A program made the translations under genes and the position numbers. Of a stretch of 64,000 nucleotides of DNA, positions 10,200 through 21,336 are shown one piece after another (position 1 is the stretch's first letter; every line of letters begins with the position of its first letter). Under the pieces are notes generated by a model. That model made no database searches, had not been told where the DNA came from, and was given only the letters and a program-made list of their open reading frames with translations. The DNA comes from Hirsutella rhossiliensis. Its lineage: Eukaryota > Ascomycota > Sordariomycetes > Hypocreales > Ophiocordycipitaceae. The stretch covers positions 2,046,001 through 2,110,000 of the forward strand of contig NW_025408667.1 of NCBI RefSeq assembly GCF_020360975.1, given 5' to 3'.

Positions 10200-13139
10200 T
10201 CACTTCGTCGACTTCACACCCCCCCTAGTGTTGACGCTGGGTGAGTGCCAAGTCTGCGCCTTGTCCGAACGGTTCGTCTTCCTATTGCTGCGGGTGGCCT
10301 TGAACTTACCCTCGTCCTCGTCGCTCTCGTCCGCGCTATCTAGCCAATCCGTCACATTCCACGTCACCCCATCAGGCTCCATCGGTGCGTGTGGCGAGCT
10401 TGCCTGGCATTGCATCTCGGGCAAAACGACGTTTCCGGGCTGATGAATCCGAGGCCGCCGCGTTTTTTGCAACGCCTCAAGCTGCGCCAGCGTGTCCTCG
10501 TCAAGCATCCGGCTCGTGTCGTCCGAGGCGCTGTTTTCAAGATTGGCCCCTTGGCGGTCCGCCTCGGTGACGGCCGCGTCGCTAAAGTGCGTGTCTACCA
10601 GGTGCTTGATGACCGGCCAGCCGTAAGAATTGACAAACATGCGTCGGACCGAGATGTTGTTGTGTGCGTCGGGCTCGAGCTTGACGAGCACCTTGCGCCA
10701 CGACATGTCGCGGTGGTAGCTCCTCGCAATCTTTTCCTCGACGAGCATGTTGTTTTGTCTCTGCGCCGGCGCCGGCGGTATGTCTGATGGAAGGTACACC
10801 CGATCGTGCAAGATGGTTTTGGGGCGCTTGTTGGGATTAATGAGAAAGTTGACATCCGCCACGGCTGGGTTGAGGAGGTCTCCGACTCCCTCAAAGAATG
10901 AAGTCGTCGGCGGCACTCGAAACTGCTCTTCGCCTTCTGATGGACCATTAAGCTCTCCAGATCCGTCCCTGGATGGCAATTCATCGAGATTGAACGTCTG
11001 CCCTCTGCTGAGCATCTGCGTGTGCTTTCGCGAGATGAATTTCTCCTGACGCGCGTCTTTGGCGTTGGCCTTGAAGAGCTTGAAGAAGCCCGCAAGGGGT
11101 GCGTTTGCGGTGTAGCCCGAATGTGAAGGCAACGCAGCATTGGCAACCAAGGCCGTCGCCGGAGTAAACGCCGTTGGACCCTCGCCCTCCATCATCTCAC
11201 GATTCGACGGCAAAGGAACCATTCCCATGTAGTCTTCAGGGATGATACTGTCGCGGCTGGGCTTCCATTCCCTCTGGTCAGGGGTAACCAGGTTGTTTCC
11301 CATTATTTCGTGCCACCCGATGGCTACTGCGCTCTCGATGAGACCGGCCTCTCTTCGCGCCCTTTCAACGCGCTCGATACTCTGCCAGTCCAGAAAGAGG
11401 AGACTGCTCGTGCGAAGCGGGACAATGCCGTCGTTGACGATGTTTCCATATACGGTTCGGTTTTGGAACTTCTTGAGAGCCGTGTGGGCCGGCCCAGTTG
11501 GCAGGATCCGCAGCAAGGGCTTCGTTTCCGGTCGAACATTGCCAAACGCCTTTGCCGACGCCTCCGTCTTTGACCCGACAAAGGTACCCCATCCGCTGCG
11601 CGCGGCAGTCATCGGTCCCCAGCTCAGCCCCAGGTCTCGCCCGCTCCGCCCCACGAAGCCGGACTCGAGGGCGAACCGGACATAGAACGGATTCTCGTTG
11701 CTCACGCCCAGCAGCGGGGAGGCGAGGGTGATGAAGTTTCTCGGCTTGATGAGGTCGAAGAAGCTCGGGCAGTGCTTCTGGATGTAGGCGATGGCGTACG
11801 TCTGCGTCGGGCCGCCCAGCGAGTGTCCGATGAAGCTGATGCTCGTGATCTTGTACGACCGCCTTTGCCGGCCGCGGTACTCGTGGGGCATGTATTTGTG
11901 TGCACGATGGTGGTGAGGGTGATGGTCGCCGGCTATGCCTTGTGCGAAGCCCTCGTGGACAGCCTTGCCCGTCGGGAGATATGGCTGGTCCGGGTAGGTC
12001 ATGGACAGGACGTACTTGGCAACCCGTTTGCCGAGAAACTTGATGCCTCTCTGCGTCTTGGTCGCATTTCCCGAATATCCTCGAACAATGACCTCTTCGT
12101 CGTCGTCGTCGTCGTCGTCTTGGCTCGCGGCGCTTTCTTGAGCTTTCCTTGCCTGGGCGTCAAGCTTGGCTTGCTTTGCCGCACCATCGATGCTCTCCTT
12201 GAGGAACAGCATGTCCGCCCCCATGGTACTGTGTAAGCCGTGCGTTATGATGACGAGGTGGACCTTTTTCTGCTTGCGCGACTCATCCTTGCTGTGGCCT
12301 CCAGCTCTTCTCCCGGCACGCGCTTCAGTTGTGCGCTGCTTGTGATGCGACCTTGGCTTCGTAGCCTTTCTCTCTTGCCGTATTGCATGCGGGTCATAGT
12401 CATCAGACGAGGTAGCGCCTGTCTCGACGTGGCCCTCATCTCCAAGCTGCTCTTGGCGCGGTTTCGGCTCCTTGTTGCCCAGAAGGGACGGCGAGTTCCA
12501 CAACATTGCCGTATCCTCAACCTTGAGCGTCAATGCTTTGGAAAAGACACCCGAGGATGACATAAGGCTTGGTTCACCATGGGATCTCATAAAGTACTGG
12601 TGCTCTGCAAGCTTGCCCGGCGGACTGCTGTTCAGGAGCATCGAGGACGAGGTGCTCGACTTGAGCGACTCGGGATTGGTCGCAACCATGACCTCGTAGC
12701 CAACAACGGCTGACGTGGTGAAGATGATCTGGGACGAAATCTCAATCACCCAGCTGACTGTTGCCTCTTCCGAGCCTGGCCCCTCGTCCGAACAAGGATC
12801 GGTCGCCGCCGTAGCCGCCTGTCGTATCTCGTCCGGAACCCGCAGGTCGCAGTTCCAGTGGGCCCCGGCCTTGACCATGGGCTCGAATTGGGGCACGCCA
12901 TTAGAACGTGGGTTTTCCAACTTCTTGAAGGGATTGAAGATGGACGGATAGGCGCAAACCGAGATGGTGAACGGTCCGGCCAGAACGGCAGCGCGCAGCG
13001 TCGCGGCCGATGTGTTGCGGATGCGGACGTGGAACTTGTCGGGCGCCGGCAAGGCACTGTCCCTTGACGGGGTGTAGGAGACGGTATAGCGCACAACCTC
13101 GCCCACTTTGACTCCGCCCGTCTGGTGAAGAAGCAGCAT
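10200..13139 (-). CDS. DUF676 lipase/serine esterase (ROG1-like, 979 aa)
   Basis: This is a single-exon alpha/beta-hydrolase of the fungal DUF676 putative serine esterase family, whose yeast relatives include ROG1 and act on lipid esters, including monoacylglycerol. The frame is open from 13319, but the start at 13139 is chosen because the family conserves a beginning like MLLLHQTG. The N-terminal ~230 residues form a beta-rich domain typical of the long Pezizomycotina version. The hydrolase core begins near residue 291 with a V-I-I-T-H-G-L-H-S oxyanion strand, and the nucleophile lies in G-H-S-L-G-G (Ser about 440). A poly-Asp stretch (about 340-347) and a His-rich loop (about 406-416) lie between them. 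The C-terminal third is low-complexity and basic/acidic, probably regulatory. No transmembrane helix is evident. Neighbours give no functional clue. Confidence 0.93.
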   Translation of the reverse strand: MLLLHQTGGVKVGEVVRYTVSYTPSRDSALPAPDKFHVRIRNTSAATLRAAVLAGPFTISVCAYPSIFNPFKKLENPRSNGVPQFEPMVKAGAHWNCDLRVPDEIRQAATAATDPCSDEGPGSEEATVSWVIEISSQIIFTTSAVVGYEVMVATNPESLKSSTSSSMLLNSSPPGKLAEHQYFMRSHGEPSLMSSSGVFSKALTLKVEDTAMLWNSPSLLGNKEPKPRQEQLGDEGHVETGATSSDDYDPHAIRQERKATKPRSHHKQRTTEARAGRRAGGHSKDESRKQKKVHLVIITHGLHSTMGADMLFLKESIDGAAKQAKLDAQARKAQESAASQDDDDDDDEEVIVRGYSGNATKTQRGIKFLGKRVAKYVLSMTYPDQPYLPTGKAVHEGFAQGIAGDHHPHHHRAHKYMPHEYRGRQRRSYKITSISFIGHSLGGPTQTYAIAYIQKHCPSFFDLIKPRNFITLASPLLGVSNENPFYVRFALESGFVGRSGRDLGLSWGPMTAARSGWGTFVGSKTEASAKAFGNVRPETKPLLRILPTGPAHTALKKFQNRTVYGNIVNDGIVPLRTSSLLFLDWQSIERVERARREAGLIESAVAIGWHEIMGNNLVTPDQREWKPSRDSIIPEDYMGMVPLPSNREMMEGEGPTAFTPATALVANAALPSHSGYTANAPLAGFFKLFKANAKDARQEKFISRKHTQMLSRGQTFNLDELPSRDGSGELNGPSEGEEQFRVPPTTSFFEGVGDLLNPAVADVNFLINPNKRPKTILHDRVYLPSDIPPAPAQRQNNMLVEEKIARSYHRDMSWRKVLVKLEPDAHNNISVRRMFVNSYGWPVIKHLVDTHFSDAAVTEADRQGANLENSASDDTSRMLDEDTLAQLEALQKTRRPRIHQPGNVVLPEMQCQASSPHAPMEPDGVTWNVTDWLDSADESDEDEGKFKATRSNRKTNRSDKAQTWHSPSVNTRGGVKSTK

Positions 13140-15138
13140 AGTGTAGGATCGAAAGTCGCAGGCTTGCGTATCGATGGTCTGTAAAGACAGGCCGTGTTTT
13201 GCGCGCAGCCCAAAGCTTGGCGGGAAAGGGGGTTTAAATTGCTCCAATCTAGCGCGGAGACACTTTAATGCTGGAAACAAACTTGCAGAGAGAAGAAGAT
13301 GGGCTGAAGAGCAGAGCAAAGAGCGACGCGGTATTCATGCCAGATGGTAACATCATTGTCCGACCTCATCAATAACCCGGCACGGAACCCTCGGAAGCGC
13401 AGGATACAAGATTTCGGCTCGCACCCGGGGCGGCGACTGGGGGCATTGAGTTGCCGAAACTCGACCCCAGCCCTCTGAAACATGCTGCTCGGACGAAGTC
13501 GGTCCAATCGCAAGCTTGCTGCCAGCATAGCTCGAGCTCTCCCACATGCGAGTCAAACCAAGGCCCCAAGTCAGTGCACTTATGACTTTGGCCTCGGTAT
13601 CAAGGAGGCTCGTGTCCTTGTTGCGGTTGGCTTGTGCTTCCGCCCCGGGGCCCCGGCATGCCTTGCAAGGCTCATACCCGAGACGCACGGCCTGTCAGGA
13701 ACGTCAAGATTGATTTACAGGGAGAGCTACCTTCTCCAACTTGTGGGCAAAATAATTAATAGTGGTTCCTTTAAAAATGATGCAAAGTGTCCCCAAAGAC
13801 CATTGAAGGCTAGTCCGGCCAGGGCCGCCGCACGTTTCGTCTCACCACCCGTCACGCCGTTCCCCAATGAGACAGCAGTTGCTTTTGGCACAGGGTTACC
13901 GGTGAAACTTCGTGATCAACCGACGCCGGCGCATAGACGCAGCTGCTCCCCAGACTGAGCATGTGCGGGATGAAATTATCCAGAGTTCATAGCCGCAAAC
14001 GCCAGTTTCCACGAAGCATGCCGTTGAACCGCGCGGAAGGGTAAGTAGGTGTGGACGGTTAACACGACAGTGAAGATGAGTGCGTCTAGCCGAGGATTGG
14101 CATCTGCTCAGGCCCAGAGTCCCCTACCACACCAGGTCAAACGATCGGGGTAAACGAGACAGAACGCTGAAGTGCTCGCTTCCTTAAGTGGCCTGATGAT
14201 AGCCACCGGGGAGTCAGCCAAGGAGAAATTTCTTGGGCAGGAGCGTTGGTTTATGTACGATGATGGAGCAGGATATAAATGATATCGTCACAAAACTGTC
14301 ACACCACTGGCACCTATGCCTTACAGCAGTCATCGACGTGATTCACAACCCAACGACCATGCAACTTACTCAAAACTTCAGCAATACAATTGTCGCGAAG
14401 ACCATTGCGCCACGCAGGCAAAAGTGGAACGCGCGCTCCTACAGGTGCGCTGCAAATGACACATATCTGGCAACCGCGTCTTTCCCCGACAACAATAATC
14501 CACAAAGTTATCTGCATCAGCTTATCGGGGGATGAGCTACTCCACAAATGAACTTCTAGCCCTTGATTTAGAACTCCTGTATCCACGGGGTTCCTTGTCG
14601 ATCCACCAAGCCAACCGTGTTTGTCATGATCGTTCCATGCCTCTTTGATACGTAGAGCAATGCTTGTTAACGTCAAATGGTATATCCACAGCAACTTCGT
14701 GATCGTTCCTTGAAATAATCACATGCTCCTCTGGGCTGCATAAGCCCAGTAGGTTGTTGTTGCAGCATTTGAGCGCCGGCAGCAGACGCAAAGAGCTTCG
14801 TTCACCCAAACGACATGAAGCAAGACGTTGAGAATCTAGCCGATAAGATTCTGTTAACAGGACAAAGACTTATAAACTATACCAATAACACCTCCATATA
14901 GGGGTGTCCCTATTTTGCTAGTGGTCAAGTGGTATTTGCTATGTTTGACAGATTCCTAGTTCAATGGCATGAGAATATGTTGCCGGTTTGTATCAGCCCC
15001 CATCAGCAACTAAAGGACTTATGTCCTATCAAACGCTGCCCGCATCGGCGACATACTTCCTGTCACGTGCGTCTGACTCCTTGACATCAACTGTTGTCGA
15101 CTTTCATCTTTCCTACGTAAACAGCTCGCAGTGCTCCG
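13140..15138. other. Intergenic between lipase and kinase remnant
   Basis: The first ~300 bases hold the lipase 5' leader and promoter. ORFs such as 13482-13958 plus and 14314-14694 minus show no domain, no codon pattern and no splice support. A copy of a dispersed repeat lies near 14884-14938. Confidence 0.5.
14884..14938 (-). repeat. Dispersed repeat, copy C
   Basis: Read on the minus strand it matches the two copies near 25.2 and 25.6 kb. Shared blocks are AAATACC, GCAAAATAGGGACACCCCT and GGAGGTGTTATT in the same order. On the plus strand it contains TGGTCAAGTGG, which fits a pol III A box, followed at 14960 by a B-box-like AGTTCAATGG, so a decayed tRNA-derived SINE is possible. Confidence 0.55.
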
Positions 15139-15984
15139 ATGCCATTACGCACCGATAGGCGGCTGAAATCTGAAGCCCCGTACGAAATCCGAGGCTGGGG
15201 TGTCGGCGACGATCATTTCGACATGACGGTTCGCGTCAACGGATTTCGCTTCGCAATCACAGTGTCTCCCGACTGCTTCGTCAATTTCCCCCGTGCACTT
15301 GAGCTTTTCGGTCAAATCTTTGACAAGATTACTGCTGGAGAAGACGAGGACCCTGAAGTATGGACCTATGGCGAGCATGTTGCCGATGTCTTTGTCCCAG
15401 CTTTCACAAGGCCGGCGCCTCCGATGCCTCACACCACTGGCAAGTTGACGCTCGCCGACCTTGGAGTGCGAGACTCCTTTAAATGCGAGTATTGGGTCCT
15501 CGACGAGAAACCCGTCGCGGGTGCTGTTACACAACATGTGTTGGAGGATATTCCACCGCCAGAAGAATGGGACATGCGCTCCCTCCAGTCCTGCTTCTCC
15601 ATTTTCGATCCTGCAGACACCGACGTCCCGTATAGTGATGGGAGTTGCATTCACGATATCATTCCCCGACAAGTCTTCGTCAAGGACAAGGCCTTCTTCT
15701 ATCAAACGTGCTGGTCGCCTTACGATGCGCTTGATGAGGTTGAAAAATACGCTCGCATCCACGCCTCGGGCCTGTCGACACAGATGATAATGCCGTCATC
15801 GATCTAGAAGGCGGCACGACAAGGGGCTGGGTTGATCGCGACGTTGGGGGGTTCTGTCGAGTGGGATCTACAGGGTCTGGAGAGACTCGTTGATTTCATC
15901 TTCAATGATGAGTCTCCGCTCCGCCTTGGGTATGCGTCAGACGACGAGCTTAGCGACGGATCGGCTCAGGATGATTTCTTGTAG
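15139..15984 (+). pseudogene. Fungal kinase-like protein, catalytic core deleted
   Basis: The first 215 or so codons form a good frame resembling the N-terminal domain of a large Pezizomycotina family of kinase-like proteins. At about 15780 it jumps directly to the C-terminal part. In another frame the sequence reads D-N-A-V-I-D-L-E-G-G-T-T-R-G-W-V-D, which is the catalytic-loop/DFG-like end of such proteins. A second frameshift within the six-G run at 15846-15851 restores a frame ending S-V-E-W-D-L-Q-G-L-E through a 40-residue tail to a stop at 15982-15984. The whole N-lobe and HRD region are therefore missing. The deletion plus frameshift, and the changed G to W in the tail motif, mark a pseudogene. 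An intron spanning the jump is unlikely because the missing domain is absent from the DNA. Confidence 0.72.
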
Positions 15985-16629
15985 CGTAGCATCGCAATGA
16001 TTCTCACTTCCATTGCACAGCAGCAATGCCCTGTCTGTCGCAGACTGAGTACATAGAGCGCCGGGCACCCGTCTCGGCATCCTCCTTGCCCTTTCGAGCC
16101 CTCGAATGCGCATGTTCCCTTCCGATAATGGCAAAAGCAACTTTCTTCGCCCTTGGTGGCCCTAGGCCCGCTCTCAGGCCCCTCGTGCTGAGCTGCTTCC
16201 GGAAAGCTCCGCGGGTATCGTCCGTACAAGTACAAGCCATCCAATCGAAACGAAACCTCTCCACGACTTTTTCCTCGGGTCCTCTACCCTGTCCCCGTCG
16301 CCATGTTCTTGGGTAGACTTGGAATATCCAGCGACGCCCGATTTTTCCCTGCTGGAAGGACCAAGGGATGTAGAAACCCTGAAAAGAAAAGCCCAAAACA
16401 CACAAGACAGAACTGGGCAAGTAAACAGAAGCGATAAAGAAACCGTACCCCTGGCGCCATATCGAACAATGCAAATGCAGCATGCATCCCGCCTCCTTGA
16501 GGTCCAGGGCCGTCGCCGCATACCTGGTGAACGCCAAATCCCGGTCCTGTGCCGAGTCCAATATTGCCTCCGCGGGCTAGTCGAGGGCCTTGTTTCCGGT
16601 CTTGGCGTGGAAGTGCCCGTCATCCCAGG
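15985..16629. other. Intergenic, 3' side of HFI1
   Basis: This lies between the end of the kinase remnant and the stop of HFI1. Overlapping minus-strand ORFs of 149-185 codons occupy the same bases in different frames, and none has a recognisable domain. It is probably the HFI1 3' UTR and terminator region. Confidence 0.5.
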
Positions 16630-18109
16630 CTAAGATCCCACCGCAAGGCACGAGTCCAGTATGCCATCTAGCATATCCATGTCCTGGGCGTCTGTGCCAT
16701 CCCACCACGCCTCAGTGTCAACGTCCATGGCATCAGAGTGGCCATTGGGAAGCCACGCGTCCTTGCTGGTTTCGGGGAGCTCTTCGACTTTGGGGGGCTC
16801 TCCGTTCATCCACGTGTAGTCGTTCAAGTTCTCCAGCTCACCCTCCCGGTATCCAAAGAGCACTTGTGTCATCAAGACCGGGAACTGCGCCATGCCCGTG
16901 TCAGACATCTCGAGAGCCAAGCGCATGTCGGCCATGCCGAGGGGTCCGCGCTCGCTGGCGGCTTTGGCCTCGACGGGAAGCAAGCCACTCTTGTCTCGCG
17001 TAACTTCTCCCCGCAAGGCCGCCTCCTCCTCCTGACCGAGTTGCCGCTGATATTTCCACGTTTGGATCCACGTTGTCCCGATGCCGAAGCCAGCACTACC
17101 AGAATCGCCGGGGCCGTTGCTTCGGGTGCGGCTGAAGATCTGCGTCAAGACCTCTTTGATGAAAGTCTCGGTCGCGACACACATAAGGTGCGGCGCATCT
17201 GCCGCGTGGCCACCGGTCAAGCCAGCCTCGTAGCTGATGGGAAGCATCCGTCCCGAGACCAAGCCGACGTCTGGAAACTCGCCCGACTCTACGGCAAGAG
17301 GTTGGGCAAATCGCTTTCGGATTTCCAGATCAAAGTCTTATGTGGGCTGTCAGTACCCCGATCTTGGCGAGAGCTCGACGTCTCCGAGACTCACTCATCT
17401 TGTTGATGCCACCAGCGGCGCTGGATGGCACTTCTGCGACGGCCGATGGTCTTCGATACGAGTCGGCAAAAACGTTGGACAGAGTCTCGTGGGGATCGTA
17501 CTAGGCGCGTGTTTAGCAAGGAAGATGGCCGGACCTTTATGGGGGCCTACCTCGTTTTGGAGCAGATCCTTGATGCGCCTGCGGTCTCGCGCAGGCAGCT
17601 GCATCACGTCCCCCTTGAGCCTGCGCTCGGCCGCATCACCTGAGACGGGTTTGCTGGGCGCGGGCGCCATGGGCTTGTCGTTTGCACTGACCCATGGCGC
17701 AATGCCCAGGTCGGGCATCTCGCGAGTCACATTGCCGAAGATGGCGGCGATGAGCTGGTTGTGCAGGTGGTCCTTGTCGCCATTGTCACCGCTGAGGATT
17801 GGATCTATGCGCTCCGAATACTCGACTTGACTCAGGCGGCCTAGTACGGTGAGTAACGGCGCGAGGTTAGAGAGGGCGTTGCGTACCGATGAGGAACTCG
17901 GCCGTGGCCTCCTTGTAGACGGCCCATTGCTCACTGCCGACGGCCGACTTGAGGGCACTGTAGAGGGGCTCGAGGTCGATGCGCGCGGGGATGATCTGGC
18001 TCGACTTTGTCGTCTTTCCCGCATTGAGAGACAGCGACTTGTTGGACAGGACCGGAGTCGAGAGAGTGACGGTGGGACGGCTCAAGGCCGCGGGGTCGAT
18101 GTCGGGCAT
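16630..18109 (-). CDS. HFI1: SAGA transcriptional coactivator subunit Hfi1/Ada1
   Basis: Four exons were reconstructed: 18109-17887, 17840-17551, 17500-17395 and 17336-16630, coding 441 residues with all phases closing. Introns are 46, 50 and 58 nt; the last has a clear TACTGAC branch point. The product is the SAGA-Tad1 domain protein that holds together the core of the SAGA histone acetyltransferase complex and pairs its histone fold with Taf12. Diagnostic segments are [10 protein letters not shown] in exon 1, [12 protein letters not shown] at the end of exon 2, and [12 protein letters not shown] plus E-T-F-I-K-E-V-L and R-S-N-G-P-G-D in exon 4. The acidic C terminus is D/M-rich. The gene is divergent to the gamma-tubulin complex gene across a ~540-bp shared promoter. 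The long frame through intron 2 is a read-through artefact. Confidence 0.92.
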
Positions 18110-18650
18110 GATGGCGACGGGGGTTAGAGGCGGATGCGTCGCGTGCAGCGAAAGGGCAACGCGCGACGCGCCAACGGGCTCATGAGTTGCATCAAACGGG
18201 TGTCGGCGGGGATGCGATCGCGGGTCCGATTTCAAATTGATGATGCGGGCATGTTGGGGCCGCAAAGTCGATGGCGAGATGCTGGCCCTTAACCGTGGGG
18301 AGCGAGGTCATTGATGGGTTGAGGTCGAAATTTTGCCGACAACTAGAACGCTGGCCGGTGTCAGGGCGGCCCCCGCTGTAGCTGGTACTAGGCGGCCGCG
18401 CCAACGGCGGCCGAGCATCGAGGTCACGAAAACCTGTCCGCAACCGTCAGCCCGCATCCCTTGCCCGGCACAGGCGCCGCCTGGCTGCTGGTACCCGCCG
18501 TCTCTAGAAGCCTTCCCCAGGTCGCGTCTGGCGCGTCTTCGAGATCCCTGTTCCCGCATCGCACTTTGTTCATACAACGGCTCTGATCCTCTCGACCGCT
18601 CCCCTCGAGCTCTGCGTCAAGCTCTCCCTCCCCTGCGCGACTATGCAGTC
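18110..18650. promoter_or_regulatory. Divergent promoter HFI1 / SPC98
   Basis: 541 bases separate the two start codons. The region is GC-rich with no other supportable gene. No clear TATA box is visible, as is usual for fungal housekeeping promoters. Confidence 0.5.
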
Positions 18651-21336
18651 ATGGCTCCCGATCGCATCGCCAACGCCATCGACAGCCTCATAGCCCACCT
18701 GGTCCCTCAAAACCCGCGCGAGGATGAGTCGGCGGCCCGGGAGCGCCACGATGCGTGCTTTGCAGTCGTCAAGTCCGTCATAGACAGGTGAGTTGCTTCA
18801 TTTTGCAATCCTCTGCTTTCCTGCTGACCGCTGCTGCTCCAGCCCCCCGAGCCCGGCCATTTCCTCCGACGTCAACCACGCCTCGGATCTCATCAAGCGA
18901 AAGCTCATCCAGAGCAACCCCAGCCAGGCGCTGCGGTTTTCCAACCTCTACTCTCGACTTCTCGCCCTGCCCGTGCTCGAGCACAAATGGGCCATCCTCT
19001 ACCTCCTCTACCAACTCGCCGACTCGCCCGATCCCAGCGAACCGCTACCCCCGAGCCCAATCAAGCCGTCGGCGCCCAACTATCGCGATGCCGTCGCTCG
19101 AGACGCCGTGGCACGTCAAGGCCGTGAACCTCCAAGGGCATCGGCCTCTGTTTCCAGGTTCGAGGACGAGCAATTCAAGGACGCTTTCCAGCCCGAGGGA
19201 TTGCCCAGGTTTCCTCCAAAGGAGGCCAAGCAAGGCGGTCAAGACAAGGGCTCCTCGCAGAATGCGCCAAAAAGAGATGTCTCTTTGAAGTCGACTCTTC
19301 TAGCAGACAACTACACCGAATTCGACCCGCCTGAAACCGTCATGCTGCGCGATCTGCCCTTTACTCTCCAAGGCCTTTCTTCCACGTCTCTACCCTTTCT
19401 AAACCAAGATACCCTCAAGCTGCCGCCGACTCTCCCCCTGCCATTGATATCTATCTTGCACACCCTTGCCGAGCCCGCTCTGCTGTACCGCCGGCTCGAT
19501 GAGTTCTGTAAAAGCTCGCCCCAGGGTCTTCTCGGCCAAAGCTTGCGTTCCGCCATCGGCAGCGAGCTACGCTCGTACCTGAGCTTGATTGCCACGCTCG
19601 AGGGACAGATTCGGAGGGCACTCTCATCCTTGGACGAGAATTTACCCCGGGAAGGCATCGGCAAAGCCGGCGTCACGCTGAAAAGATGCGTCGTGTGGAC
19701 TCGCGAAGCCACCATGGGCTTGCGGCTGATGTGTCTTATCGCGGAGGAGTCTGAGGACAAAAAGGGTGGCCAGCTGATTTCACTTATCCACAGCTTCTCG
19801 TCGTCACACGGAGATCCTCTCGTCGCTGCCTTTGCCGAACGATTACTGGGGAGCTTCACGGGGCCGTTCTATAACATCCTGCGGCACTGGATTTATGATG
19901 GAGAGCTGGTGGATCCGTATGCCGAGTTCTTTGTCAAGGAAAAGACACCGACCGCCGACGACGCTGCCAAGAAGAAGGGAGCCGGCAACGTATGGGAGGA
20001 CAAGTACGACATTGATCAAGCCATGATCCCGACCATCATTACTCAAGATTTCGCCCACAAGGTATTCCTGATTGGCAAATCGCTCAACTTCATCCGTCAC
20101 AGCTGTGGCGATTCGCTCTGGGTGGAAAAGTACTCCAAAGCCGCTTCCAAGGAGCTGCGGTACGGCGACACGGCCACGCTCGAGGCATGGATCGACGAAG
20201 CTTACAAGACGACTATGAGGCGTCTCATGGAGCTAATGGCCGACAAGTTCCACCTCTTCGACCACCTCCAGGCCCTAAAGAGATATATCCTTCTGGGCCA
20301 GGGAGACTTTATAGCCCTACTCATGGAGTCGCTGGCAGCAAACCTCGACCGGCCTGCTGGCGCCCAGTATCGTCACACCCTCACCGCCCAGCTGGAGCAT
20401 GCGATTCGGGGCTCGAATGCGCAGTACGACTCGCCAGAGGTGCTTCGCCGCCTCGATGCGCGCATGCTGCAGCTGTCCCACGGCGACATTGGCTGGGACT
20501 GCTTTACCCTCGAATACAAAATCGACGCTCCCGTCGACGTCGTGGTAACGGAATGGGGGAACCGGCAGTACCTCAAGGTGTTCAACTTTCTGTGGAGGAT
20601 CAAGAGAGTCGAATTTGCATTGCTGACCACGTGGCGGAAGTGCATGACGGGCTCTCGCGGTGTCCTCCAGAACTCGGATCCCGTGGTGATGCAGACGTGG
20701 AAGTCGACGCGCGGCGTGCTAGCCGAGATGATTCACTTTGTGGGCCAGCTGCAATACTATATTCTGTTTGAAGTGATTGAGTCGTCCTGGGGTGAGCTGC
20801 AGAAGCGCATCCAGAAGGAAGACTGCACGCTCGACGACCTCATCAAGGCACACGAACGCTATCTCGACGACATCACGCACAAGGGCCTCCTGGGGGCCAA
20901 GCGGCGGCAGCACGGCACCGACGAGGACGACCGCGCCTCATACCTGGCACAGCTGAGCGACATTCTGCGCTTCATGCTCAACTACCGAGACTCGGTCGAC
21001 GGGCTCTACAGCTGGAGCGTCTCCGACTTCACGCGGCGGCAAGAAGCCGACGTTCGCGGCTCGTCGCGGCTCGAGGCCATCGACGACAGCGCCTTCGGGA
21101 GCGGCGTGTCGTCCGAGTTCCCCGTGCTGCGGGAGCGGCTGCGGCAGCTTGGGTCCTCGTTCCGGACGAGGGTGCAGATCTTGCTGGGCGACTTGGCGTA
21201 CCAGCCCGACGTGGACATGCGTTTCCTGGGGGTGGCGATGAACTTCAACGACGTGTACCAGCCGGCGAGGCGGAAGAGCAAGATGGCGCTGGTGCCACAG
21301 ACGGCCGGCACGTCGGCAAACACGTCCAAGGGATGA
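18651..21336 (+). CDS. SPC98: Gamma-tubulin complex component 3 (GCP3/Spc98)
   Basis: Two exons, 18651-18787 and 18843-21336, are joined across a 55-nt intron (donor GTGAGT, branch TGCTGAC, acceptor CCAG), giving 876 residues. The protein is a core subunit of the gamma-tubulin small complex that nucleates microtubules at spindle pole bodies. The N-terminal helical region contains S-P-A-I-S-S-D-V-N and a low-complexity linker (about 105-190). The GRIP1 region opens with L-R-D-L-P-F near residue 214. The GRIP2 region, which binds gamma-tubulin, includes L-F-D-H-L-Q-A-L-K-R-Y and G-Q-G-D-F near 525 and the conserved Y-L-K-V-F-N-F-L-W-R-I-K-R-V-E block near 625. Length and motif order fit GCP3 rather than GCP2 or GCP4-6. 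The start was chosen because the 46-residue first exon fits the fungal family and splices in frame. Confidence 0.95.

Noticed and set aside
20187..20771. 194-codon plus-strand ORF
   Set aside because: Shadow frame inside the GCP3 gene.
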